Of a DNA stretch of 64,000 nucleotides, positions 44,201-55,039 are shown piece by piece. The position numbers and the translations under genes are program-made. The notes beneath the pieces are model-generated. The model did not search any database. It was not told where the DNA came from and saw nothing but the letters and a program-made list of their open reading frames with translations. Source of the stretch: Anaspis maculata (Eukaryota > Arthropoda > Insecta > Coleoptera > Scraptiidae); contig OX421962.1 of NCBI GenBank assembly GCA_949128115.1, positions 8,092,262-8,156,261 of the forward strand. Reading direction: 5' to 3'. Position 1 is the stretch's first letter. Each line of letters opens with the position of its first letter.

Positions 44201-44364
44201 GCTACGTCCGCCATCTTTGATTTTGACGTTTTGATCAATTTGACTTGTCAGTTGGACGTCTTATTGAATTGGCTTTTCACTGATACCACTTTCATCGAAA
44301 TCGGCCCACCATTAAAAATTTTAAAAGGAAAAAACTTTTGTGCGGTTTTTTTTGGCCCACTCGG
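41247..44364 (+). mobile_element. Complete mariner-type transposon with long compound TIRs
   Basis: The ends are CCGAGTGGGCCAAAAAAAAC and its complement, flanked by TA on both sides (TA at 41245-41246 and 44365-44366), the target duplication of IS630-Tc1-mariner elements. Inverted similarity continues for over 200 bp and includes AAAGATGGCGGACGTAGCC and CTTTGGTTACCGTTC. On the left, this block and the following 150 bp occur twice in tandem (about 41280-41620 and 41640-41970); a partial second copy is also found on the right (43850-44030). The interior encodes a five-exon transposase. All parts needed for mobility appear present. Confidence 0.9.
42246..43695 (+). CDS. Mariner-type DD37D transposase, five exons, 358 aa
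   Basis: Exons are 42246-42440, 42498-42588, 42735-43198, 43292-43603 and 43681-43695. Each intron starts GT and ends AG, with donors GTAAGT, GTAACT, GTAAGG and GTAAGT, and the 1,077-nt CDS is open to a TAG. Residues 1-60 form a helix-turn-helix DNA-binding part (EEDKVLIKALLNAGQTVAQI, TIYDLAKKI, then GSGRPQT). The catalytic acids are D155 (WFSDEKNF), D251 (DGAPAHTA) and D289 (SPDLNPLDYFVW), giving 37 residues between the last two, as in the maT-like DD37D group. The C-terminus has GGHIQGGQFH. It cuts and pastes the surrounding element at TA. Four introns are unusual for this superfamily. Whether all are spliced in the animal is untested. Confidence 0.85.
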
Positions 44365-44679
44365 TATAACTACTACGAACTAGGTTTTATTTTGGCATTG
44401 ATGCACTAATAAGTACTAAAATAGTAAAAATAGGAAAAAACTAGCACATTCTCTATTGGAAAAATCGTATACAACAATAATAAAATAATAATAAAAATAT
44501 TATATAATTTTAAAACACAAGAATACTGAAACACTGTTGCTCGTTGGTACCTAACAACTAATAGTGTGACTGGGCAAGCTTATACAAAAGCTCTCTACGA
44601 AATAATAGCGTATAATAGCGTATAACATAGGTTGTTATTGTTTGACCTTGGATTCACATGGGTAGTAGGCAGCAGTATG
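44365..44679. other. 3' flank of Kazal gene 3
   Basis: The minus-strand 3' UTR of the Kazal gene should extend into this AT-rich stretch. No canonical AATAAA was found on the minus strand, so the polyadenylation site is not assigned. Confidence 0.4.
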
Positions 44680-47600
44680 TCAGCACTCCCCCGGTTTGAC
44701 TTCGGCAAAATCTGAAAAATACAAACACGGTCATACTTGTATCACAAATAACTGAAAATTCTAAATGGTATCAAACCCTACTTGTTACATTGATAACTGA
44801 GTATGTCAAAACAGCGAAAAAATTCTGATCGAGAAACAATATGCCATAAGAAATATCAATATCAATATCAATCTTTATTCGTGCTATTATGTACAAAATG
44901 ACATTTACACCCGTCAAAATATAACAAAAAAAAAATGAGATAAGGTAATAAAGTAGGTAAATACTTGAATGGCAAATAAACAATTAATTTTTGGTAAGTA
45001 GGTACCTAAATCTAACTTACAAACTCAAAGGATAGAAATTCGGCTATTGAATAAAAAGCATTTTTTAGCAAGACGTCTTTGAGGGATCTCTTGAGCTGTG
45101 CTGGAGACTTATCTTTCAGACTATATGGCAGTTTATTATAGAATAAGAGCCCATGGTAGTGCGTGGCCTCTCGTGATCGTTTAAGTCTGTGGAAGGGTAT
45201 TACAAGATGATCCTTATTTCGAGTATTGTAAGTGTGCGGATATGCCTGGTAGTCCCCTTCATTGCACTTCACGTACAAGACAGCTTGGAGAATGTATAGG
45301 CACGGTACTGTTAGTATTTGCGAGTTTACAAATTCTTGTTTACAGTCTTCTCTGTATCGAAGGCCAGACATGATTCTGAGACACTTCCTTTGGATGGCAA
45401 AGACCCTTGTAATGTGGGATGAATGACCCCAGACTAGAATTGCGTAGTTTAGATGACTTTGGAACAATCCGAAGTAAGCTGTCTTCAAAACCTGCGTGGA
45501 AACCATTGACCTCAGTTGACGTATTAGAAATATTCGCGAGGATAGCTTTTTGCACAGTGTCGTCACGTGTGCTTCCCAAGTGAGGCCAGAGTCTAACGTT
45601 ACTCCTAGGAATTTTACAGGTTCAGTCCTCGAATGCATGGATTTCAATGAAAAGGTTAGTTGTTGTTTTTTGCCGTCGTTCAGAGAAAGTTTGTTTGATG
45701 CGAACCATTGTCGTAAGTTGGTATGATTTAAGTTTGCTGTCGCTGTCAGGTTGGTGATGTCCTTGTCTGTATCATATGTAGTAGTATCGTCCGCAAAGAG
45801 TAGGATAGATTGAAAAGGGAAATCTCTTACAAGTGCCGTAAGTACAAAACGCCAAGTCCGCCATGCATTTGTTCTCGAAGGTCCTGGGAAGTCCTGATGC
45901 GTCTATGGCGCACACAGGACCGGAATCTAGATCGCAGCCTTGTCCCAGACAGGCTGGCATCATGGAGTTGGGTGGTGGGGCAGCTTCTGCTATTATTAAT
46001 CCTGAAAATATCGAAAAGATATTAGAAATAATCGCTGATTTGTTGTTATTTTTCATTCATCCCGAAAAGTAACTTGACTAATGCCCGGTTTCAACAAGCT
46101 TTACTTTATCGATATATGATTCATTGCATTGAAATGGATTTTGTCTGTTAACAATGCTAGTATAGTAAGTTGTAACTGATCAATAAAAATTCCTGTTGCT
46201 CCAGCGATAATGAAGGGATGTTTGGTTGACTGAGATTAGCTAATGCCCGGTTCCACCAAGCTCGATTTTATTCATTTATGACTCAATATGAGATGACTAT
46301 ACTGACTATAGAAACTCGATGGACCGTCTGTTCATTGGTTGATTGACCTATAGAAATTTTGGTTGCACTAACGATATTGAAATAATTTTTAGTTGACTGG
46401 GATTATCTAATGCCCCGTTACATCAATTCCAATTTGATCACTTATGACTTGAGTCGAGATTACAGAAATTTATTGGATTTGTCTGTTCAAGTTCTGGTTG
46501 ATCAACAAAAAGAAATCTTGGTGGCACTGGCATTAACCAAATTGAACGAATGTTCAATTGACTAGGAATAAATAATGGCAGGTTTCATGAAGCGTATTTA
46601 CAATAATTCATAACTCGAGCTATGATCATGAAATATTATTGGATCTCGTCATTTCATTGGCTCAAGTTTTGGTTGAGTAACCGATAAAATTCTCGTTCGC
46701 ACAAACGATGCTGAGTTGACTGGGATTAACTAATGGCCGGTCACCAAGCCTTATTTCATCAATTTATGACCCGAGCCATGACAGTAGAAATTCGATGTAT
46801 TTCGTCTGTTCGAATTCTGCTCAATTGAATCTCGTTACATTACGATTTTGAAGGACTGTTCAGTTGACTGGAACCAACTTATGCCCGGTTACATCAAGCT
46901 TAATTCTATTGATTCATGATTGGAGCTATGGTGATTATGAAATATAACTGGATCCCGTCATTTCATCTGGTCAAGGGCTGGTTGATTGATCGATAGAGAT
47001 CTCGATCTCGGAAAGATTGTTTAGTCAAGTGGGATTAACTGATGCTTGATTATATCAAACCCAGTTTCATCAGTGCATGACTAAAGCTATGACATAGGCA
47101 TTTATTGGATTTCATCTATTTAAGCTCATTGACTAATGAAAATCCCGGTAGCACTAACTATGTTGAAGGAATGTTTAACTGACTGGCGTTAACTAACGCC
47201 CGTTTTCAGAAAACTTGATTTTATCAGTGCATGATTCGAGTTATGACTACAGAAAATTTTATGGATTTCGTCTATTCGAGCCTGATTGATTCATCAATCG
47301 AAATCCCGGTTGTACTAACTGTACTGAAGGAGAGTTTAAAGGACTGAGATTAACTAACGCCCGGTTTCATGGAGCTTGATTTTATCAATGTATGACTCGA
47401 GCCAGGGCCGGCAACTTTGGATTTGAACGTGTGGTGCTGACTATTGAATATTTCAGAAAAAGGACTGGGGGAGAGGGGTATCAGCGTCGCAGGCGATTTT
47501 TTTTTGAAGTTCAGAAGTCTGAACTTGAAAAAAAAAATTCAGGCACACGTCATATTTGAATAAAATATACTATAGGTACAGGCTGTCCCAAAATAAAGTA

Positions 47601-50600
47601 GCCAAACGCATATGGGAGATAGCCCGGAAGAGATTAGAGGCCCTGTAAATGCATGTAGACAGTTTAAGTGTTAGACACCATCGGCTATATTTATTTGGGA
47701 GAAACCGGCCCATCTACCTGCCGGTGGTTGGAGGGGGTAACCCACCCTCTCAATGATTTCCTGTATTCTTGTAACCGTCATTCTCTTTGCTTTCGCCGTC
47801 GTGGCTACATGTCCATTCAAAAACTAAATAAACGTGTTGAAAGGCAGATTGTACGTTTCTTTCTCCTTTCGGCCCATTGAGCTATCGAAGCAATTAAACA
47901 GGTTGCTTCGATAGCTCAATGGGTCGAAAGGAGAAAGAAACGTACAATCTGCCTTTCAACACGTTTATTTAGGTTTTGAATGGACATGTAGCCACGACGG
48001 CGAAAGTAAAGAGAAACCTAAATAAACGTGTTGAAAGGCAGATTGTACGTTTCTTTCTCCTTTCGACCCATTGAGCTATCGAAGCAAAAAAAAACAGGCC
48101 CCTAGATACTTTTTTTGGCATTCGAATTTTTTCTGTTTTTTTTTTTCAATTTTTATTTGTTTTACTATTGGTTGGAATCACATAAAATTATGCCAATAAG
48201 TGGGGAACCATTTTAAACAAGTCTCTGGCGAATTTCAGTCTTTCGCAAAAAAATTATATGAGGTCATTTAGTGTCTTCTGGACTTCCATAGGCCGTTGGC
48301 TACTTTATTCTGGGACACCTGTATAATATAGGGGTGATAATACATAAATAAAACTTAAAAATAAAACAAAAATTCTCGAAATTGGTAAATTGGGGTGCTA
48401 TGGCGCTAATTTCAATTTTTGCATTTTTAACATGTGGTGCTCAGCACCACCTCTTTGGATTACGTGTGGTGCTCGAGCACGTCAGCACCACTATTGTTGC
48501 CGGCCCTGACTCGAGCTATGACCGCAGAAATTTGATAGATTTCGTCTGTCCAAGTTCTGGTTGAATAACAAATTGAAATTTTGGTCTCACAAATCATATT
48601 GAAGGAATGTTCAATTGACTGGGATTAACTGATTACTGGTTCCATCAAGCGTAATTTTTTCAGTTAATGATGAGCTATGATTTTGAAATATTAATGGAAG
48701 TCGCCATTTGTTTATTCAAGTTGTGGTTGATTGACCAATAGAAATCTAGGTTACTCAAACGGTAGTGAAAGATAGTTAACTGGAGTTAACTGATGCCTGG
48801 TTACATCAAGCTTGATTTTATCCATCTTTGACTTGAGCTATAACTATAAAATTGATTAAATTTCGTCTGTTCGAGCTCTGGTTGCTTGATCAATAGAAAT
48901 CCTGGTTGCACTTACTGCACTGAAGAAATGTTAAACTAAGTGAGATTTACTAACGCCCGGTTTCATGAACTTGATTTGATCAATGCATGACTTGAGATAT
49001 GACTAGAAATTCTATGGATTTCGTCTGTCAAGTTCTGATTGATTGGTCAACAGAAATGGCGGTTGCACTGAAGATATATGAAAGGAATGGTCATCTGCCT
49101 GGGATCAACTAATGCCCGGTTGCATCAAGCCTAATTTTATAAACTTATGATTTCAGCCTTTGATTATAAAATATTTATACCATTTAATCTCTTCAAGTTC
49201 TGGTTAATTGATCGATAGAGATCTCGGTTGCATCAAAAATACTGAAGAAATGTTCAGTTAACTGAGATCAACTGACGCCTGATTACGTAATGCTCAGTTG
49301 TCATTCTGTGCTCGAGCTACAACTATAAAATTCAATAAATCCCGTCTGTTTGAGCTTTGGCTGATTGAGCGATAGAAATCCCGGTTGCACTAACTTCATT
49401 GGAAGAATGTTCAATTGAGTGGAATAAGCTAACGCCCGGCTTCATAAAGCTTCATTTTATTATTGTATGACTCCAGCTATGACTGTAGAAATGAGATCGA
49501 TTTCATCTGTTCAAGATCTGGTTAAATAACAAATAGAAATCTTGGTGTCACTAACCATATTGAGGGAATGTTCATTGACTGGGATTGGCTAACTAACAGT
49601 GGTGAAAGAATGTTCAGCTTACTGGGGTTACCTGATACCTGGTTACATAAAGCTTAATTTTATCAATCTAGGACTCGAGCTATGACTTAGGTAATTTAAT
49701 AAATTTCGTCTGTTCGAGGTCCGGACTCTGGTTGCTTGATCGATAGAAATCCTGATTGCGCTTACTATACTGAAGAAATGTTAAATTAACTGGAATTCAC
49801 TAACGCCCTGTCTCATAAAGCTTGATTTTATCAATGTATGACTTAAAATATGACAATAGAAATTTAATAGATCACGTCTGTTCAAAATCTGATTGATTGA
49901 CCAATAGAAATTGCGGTTGCACTAATTATTTGTATAATAAAATGAATGTTCAGTTGTCTGATATCAACTAATGCCCGGTTTCATTACCCCAAATTCATAA
50001 ATAATTATGATTTCAGCCATTGGTTATGAAATATTAATGGATCTCATCATTCCATATGTTCAAGTTCTATTTGATTGATCAAAAAATCTCGGTTGCATAA
50101 ACAATACTGAAAGGATGTTTAGTTAACTGGGATTAACTGACGCCAGAATACGTAATGCTCAATTTTGTCAATCGGTGACTTGAGCTATGACTAAGAAATC
50201 CAATAAATTTTGTCTGTTCGAGCTCTCGTTGAATAACCGATGAAAATCCCGGTTGCACTAATCTTATTGAAATAATGTTCCATTAACTGGAATATACTAA
50301 AGCCCGGTTTCATGAAGTTTGATTGTTTTAATGCATGGCTCGAGCTATGAGTACAGAAATTTGATCGATTTCATTATTAAAGCTCATGCTAAATAACAAA
50401 TAGAAACTTGGTATCACTAACCATATTTAAGGACTGTGTGATTGGAATTAACTAATGCCCGGTTTCATCAAGCGTCATTTTCTTTCAATGGATTGCTTGA
50501 GCTATGATCATGCAATATTGACGGATGTCGTCATTTGTCTGTTCAAGTTCTGGTTGATAGACCAATAGAAATCTAGGTTACAATAACAATAGTGAAAAAA

Positions 50601-53600
50601 TGTTCAGCTGACTGGGGTTAACTGATTTGCCTGGTTTAAGCTTAATTTTATCAATCTATGACTGAAGAATTTGATTGATAAAAATCCTGGTTGCACTAAC
50701 TATACTGAAGGAATGTCAAATTAACTGGGAATAACTAACGCCCGGTTTCATAGAGCTTGACTCGAGATATGGCTATATAAATTTAATTGATTTCGTTTGT
50801 TCAAGTTCTGATTGATTGACCAACAGAGATTGCGGTTGTACTAATGTTATAATGGAAGAAATGTTCAGTTGCCTGGGATTAACTAATGCCCTGTTCCATC
50901 AAGCTTGATTTCACCAATTTATGACTCAAGCTATAACCACAATATGAATTTGATGGATCTCTTCTGTTCAAGCAGAAGTTCATTGACCAAAAAAAAAAAA
51001 CGATTGCATTAACGATATTGAAGGAATTTCAAATTGACTGGAATCAACTAAGGCCTGGTTTCATCAAGCCGAATTTTATCAACTTGTCGCTTGATCTACG
51101 ACTCTAGAAATTAAATGGATCTTGTCTATAAGTTCTGGTTTATTGACCAATAGTAATCTCGGTTGCAATAACAATATTGTAGTAATATTTAGTTGACTGA
51201 AGTGAACTAATGCCTGGTTCCATCAGGCTTAGATTTATCAATTTATGCCGTGAGCTGTATTCAACTATATATAGTATTTATAGAATTCCTACTGTTTAAG
51301 TTCTGGTTGATCACCCAATAGAAATATCGGTTGCACAGGTTGTACTGCGATATTGGAAGTATAATAAGTTAACCGGGATCAACTGATGCCCGGTTTCATG
51401 AAGCTCAATTTTTCCAATTTATGACTCGAGCTATGACTATACAAGAAACGTTCAGGTGACTGGAATTATCTAACACCCGGTTTCATCATGATCAATTTTG
51501 TCAAATTATGACTTGAGCTATGATTATCGAAATCAAATGGATTTCATCTGTTGGAAGTTCTGGTTGACTGACCGATGTGAATCTCGGTTGCACCATTGAT
51601 ATTGCTGAGAAAAGGTTTTAAGTAATATCCGGTTTCATGGGGCTCCTTTTTCTAATTTGTGACGTAAGCCATGACTATAGAAATTTAAGGGATGTCATCT
51701 GTTGAAGTTGTGGTTGATTGGCCAACAAATTCCGGTTGTCTCAACGATACTAAAGTAGTTTTTTATTGACTGGACTGAGATTAACTGATGCACGGTTTTG
51801 TCAGTGCTAATTTTACCAATTTATTACTCGATCTATGGTTATAGAAATTCAATGGATTTTGTTGAAGTCCTGGTTTACTGACCGATAGAAATTTCGGGTG
51901 CACTACGATTTTGGAAGTATGGCAAATTGACCGGGATTAACTAATTCCCGATTTCATGGAGATCAATTTTTTCAATTGATGACTTATGCTGTGACTAAAA
52001 ATGAAAGAGATTTCATCTGTTGATGTTCTACTTGTTGGACCAAGAGAAATCTTGGTTGGGCTGAAAAATTATAGAAGAATGTTCAGTTGACTGGAACTAC
52101 TTAATTATCATTACCCTGTTCCATCAAGATTGATTTAATCAATTTATGTCTCCAGCTATAACTTTATAAATGTGATGGATTTCTTTTGTTCAAGCTCAAG
52201 TTCATTGACCAATAGAAGACTCGATTGCCTTAACGATATTGAAGGAGTGTCAAACTGATTAGGATCACCTATGTCTGGTTTCATCAAGCCAAATTTCACT
52301 ACATTTATCAATTTATCGCTCGATCTGTGTATCTAGAAATTTAATGGATCTTGTCCATCTCTAAGTTCTGGTTTGTTGACCAATAGAAATCTCGGTTGCA
52401 ATAACAATACTATAGTAATAATAAGTTAACTAAGGTGAGCTAATGCCTGGTTCCATCAAGTCAGTTTTGTCAGCTCATGCCTCGACCTGTAACTAAGTAT
52501 AGGAATTTGTTGAATTCCTTCCCTTCAAGTTCTGGTTGATCAACCAATAGAAATCTCAGTTGCACAAGTTGCCTTGCGATATTGGAGGTATGTTAAGTTG
52601 ATCGGGATCAACTGGTGCCCGGTTTCATAAAGCTCAATTGTTTCAATGGATGACTTGAGCATGACTATAGAATTTCGAGGGATTTCTCACAGTTCTGGTT
52701 GATTGACCAATAGAAATCTTGGCTTTAACAAAAGTATTGAAGAAACGTTTAGGTTTCTGGGATCAACTAACACCCGGTTTCATCTTGAATTATTTCATCA
52801 GTTTATGACTCAAGGCCGATGGGAATCTTGATTGCACTAGCGATATTGTTGAAAAAATGCTTCTACAGTCAGTTAAAGATGCCTTTATTTGGAATTTCTT
52901 GAGAAATATTTGCTGCGTGATTCCGTATTTTAAAAGTTATATCTTTTGTTATAATTATGTCATCCAGGGGGTACCATTAAAAAGATACCCCACGTAGAAC
53001 TAAATACCTTGAAAGATATTTCCGTTCATTTATTAGTTGTGCTAAGTGCAGCGCGTTAAGTGCTTGCTTCAGAGGTTTTTTCTAAGGACCTTACGATAAA
53101 TGTTATCTAAGTCAATTGTCATCTTTGGAAAGTTTCTCCGAAGGTCTAAACGAAGTAAAGAGTTGCTGGATTAGGTATTTAGCTTTATCCGAGAGCCTTG
53201 ACTCTATCATACCCTTATCATAGATTTAGTAACTTCATTTTTTTGCTTGAGACGGCTTTTCCTGTTTAACAGTTCAGTTTCCAAAAGTTCAAGTCAAATC
53301 AAATTCCCTAAATGCCCTTAGTCTAAGACAATCGTACAGACAACACTGAGCCTGGCAGTTGAGCCAGTTTATCAGATAAAATTCCCTACGTTCAAAAATG
53401 AAATGGAATGCAGATAGTGCACAAATAAGGAGAAAAGAGGCGGAGGGACAAGATGCAAAAGGAAACAGGTAATATAAGAGACAAGATGGAAGCAACGAGA
53501 AAATGTACAACAATGCATGATGAATTATCCGAAAATAGGTATACCAGTAAATTGCAAAACTAGATCATCATGTGAAAAATTGAACACACTCATCTCATAA

Positions 53601-53827
53601 TAATCATAATCTTGTGTTTCCAAACATTATTCTCAAGATGGTGTTGGCAAAGAATTGAGCACTTTATCTACACAAGTGAGGTCGATAGGTCCAGCACCAT
53701 GAAAGCTAGGATCCTGTTTTAAAACCGCGGGAATCTATTTTACCACCGAATTAACGCTACACACCAGAATAGTTTTGTACTCACCCAAACCCAAAATGAA
53801 GCAGAGGGCGTAGTGTTTGTGCTTCAT
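44680..53827 (-). CDS. Kazal gene 3: compact secreted Kazal inhibitor-like protein, 81 aa, three exons over 9 kb
   Basis: Exon 1 is 53827-53785 (ATG, MKHKHYALCFILGL plus one base, donor GTGAGT). Exon 2 is 46001-45831 (ATTTTCAG acceptor, donor GTAAGA). Exon 3 is 44711-44680 (ATTTTTCAG acceptor, stop TGA). Both introns are phase 1 and the 246-nt CDS is open. The joined signal peptide MKHKHYALCFILGLGLIIAE ends before AAPPP. The mature part is a single Kazal domain with six cysteines: PACLGQGC, GPVCAID, ENKCMADLAFC and PGEC. The D-rich GPVC loop would contact a protease if it is inhibitory. The gene has the same exon plan as the other two Kazal genes. Intron 1 (7.8 kb) is filled by 161-bp satellite and a hAT-like insertion; intron 2 (1.1 kb) holds a LINE fragment that begins at the exon-2 donor. 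Confidence 0.85.
44853..45828 (-). pseudogene. 5'-truncated LINE: C-terminal RT fragment with (TTGATA)n tail
   Basis: On the minus strand an open frame runs from about the Kazal exon-2 donor through SILLFADDTTTY (the RT catalytic block), LSLNDGKKQQ, KFLGVTLDSGLTWEAH, YAILVWGHS and YYNKLP-like sequence to a stop at 45012. The 3' end has AATAAAGATTGATATTGATA repeats (44853-44872). Everything upstream of the catalytic block is missing, as expected of 5' truncation during target-primed insertion. It is a different family from the LINE at 21.5-26.0 kb. Confidence 0.85.
47577..48323. mobile_element. TIR element nested in the hAT-like element
   Basis: TACAGGCTGTCCCAAAATAA plus AGTAGCC at the left is mirrored by GGCTACTTTATTCTGGGACA plus CCTGTA at the right, about 25 of 27 paired. 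It contains the triplicated hairpin at 47782-48087. Confidence 0.8.
47782..48087. repeat. Inverted-then-direct triplication
   Basis: A segment of about 110 bp (47782-47894, with GACATGT-type and CTAAATAAACGTGTTGAAAG blocks) is followed by its inverse complement (47905-48014) and then by a direct partial copy (48015-48087). Copies are almost identical, with single differences such as TCGGCCC/TCGACCC. Confidence 0.9.
52881..53784. other. Intron 1 of Kazal gene 3, unique part
   Basis: No repeat or exon other than the adjoining Kazal exon 1 was recognised. The short minus-strand ORF at 53289-53513 matches nothing known to me. Confidence 0.4.
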
Positions 53828-54170
53828 GATGGCTCTCGAACCACCGAAAATCCTCCAAAACGGCAAGAAGCACCTCCGGCAGTGTCACGTGGGGCTGATG
53901 ACGGGCGATGAGGACGCCGCCGAAACAAATCAATTTGTTACAACAATAAGTGGTTATTCTTCATTGACGTAACACCGCATGTAACGCAAATAATGCCGAT
54001 ATTATTCAGATCAAGGATGATGAGTGGTGCTAATCAAAACGGTTAAGTAGGTACGACTGTCATGACTATTAAATACGTACTAACAATTATTCATTCCCGA
54101 TAAAACTGATATATTATTTCGATTTCATAGCTCGAACCGCCGTGCATGGGCTTATGGATATTGAGAGATT

Positions 54171-54177
54171 ATTTATA
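54171..54177 (-). promoter_or_regulatory. Candidate TATA box of Kazal gene 3
   Basis: TATAAAT on the minus strand lies about 345 bp upstream of the exon-1 ATG. That implies a leader of roughly 310 nt or a leader intron. The stretch nearest the ATG is more GC-rich than its surroundings, consistent with transcribed leader. Confidence 0.3.
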
Positions 54178-55012
54178 GGCAGTGATTTGATGTGTTTGTT
54201 TTTTCTTCTTCGGTCGCCTCTCCGAAGAGAGTGTTCTGATTTTTTTTTATTTCGACTTATTTGCGGCGGCTCGACACTTTTATCTCTTCAAAGAGAGATT
54301 ATACCACCAGAGTTCTTTTGATTGTGTCTTGGGCGAACGCGGTTTTTGTCGGCGTTCCGATAGGTCAACTCGAAAGTCAATTGATGGGGGCATACGCGAC
54401 AGATTTGTATACGTCAGCTCCAAAAAAACAGGACCACACAGCCTGAAATTTCGAAAAAAAAATGAAAAAGTATCAACCTTCAAACCGTCCAACGTAAATC
54501 TCATCAATTTGCTTATTAATAGACGACACAAGTGATAATCAACTTGATTTTTGTTCTAGGAAAACCTTGAGTGGAAAAAATAGATTCATTCAAGCAAATT
54601 TATGAAAATTGTGATGTTTTTTAACAATAGTAACAATAATAAGAAAAAATATGCAATATCGCATCGTTTCAAAATTTGAACTTTTGCCCCTGCGACGTCA
54701 CGTGTGCCAGGGCAAAATTTAAATATACGCGAATTTTAATGGCGCCACATTTTATCTCTGTACTGTAAAAACGACGTCCGAAATAATTCTATTTTTACGC
54801 ATTTTAATAAATTGGTCTTGTCAGTTAAATTGAGCGAATGATTGAAATGTTATTGTTTTTCAATAAAAAGTTGCGAAGTCCAAAATATTAAACAAATTTT
54901 TGCGATGTCACTGGCTCACATCGCCAAACATTCATTAGAATGAAAATCTTGCAATAGCCAGCACAAGAGTACGATTGTTAGAATTTTTAAAATTCTGGGA
55001 CAGAAGAAATCT
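54178..55012. other. Intergenic sequence, no gene recognised
   Basis: Short ORFs only. The minus-strand Kazal gene starts to the left and satellite starts to the right. Confidence 0.4.
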
Positions 55013-55013
55013 T

Positions 55014-55032
55014 AGACAGAGAGAGAGAGAGG
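55014..55032. repeat. (GA)n microsatellite
   Basis: AGACAGAGAGAGAGAGAG marks the approximate left border of the satellite region. Confidence 0.85.
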
Positions 55033-55039
55033 TATAGGG

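Larger units (their letters stand above)
47403..48508. mobile_element. hAT-like non-autonomous transposon with perfect 8-bp target duplication
   Basis: Terminal repeats CAGGGCCGGCAAC and GTTGCCGGCCCTG (13 bp, perfect) are flanked by ACTCGAGC at 47395-47402 and 48509-48516. An 8-bp duplication and CAGGG ends are hallmarks of hAT elements. The target is a monomer of the 161-bp satellite. No transposase is present. The interior contains another TIR element (47577-48323). Confidence 0.9.
46080..52880 (+). repeat. 161-bp satellite array, about 35-40 diverged copies
   Basis: The consensus runs ACTGGGATTAACTAATGCCC, GGTTTCATCAAGCTTGATTT, TATCAATTTATGACTCGAGC, TATGACTATAGAAATTTGAT, GGATTTCGTCTGTTCAAGTT, CTGGTTGATTGACCAATAGA, AATCTCGGTTGCACTAACGA, TATTGAAGGAATGTTCAGTT. 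Copies are diverged by substitutions and short indels. The array occupies most of intron 1 of Kazal gene 3 and is split by the element at 47403-48508. Confidence 0.9.

Noticed and set aside
46080..52880. Possible tandem RNA genes of 161 bp
   Set aside because: Copies are heavily diverged, with indels and no conserved promoter boxes or hairpins, so a plain satellite is the simpler reading.
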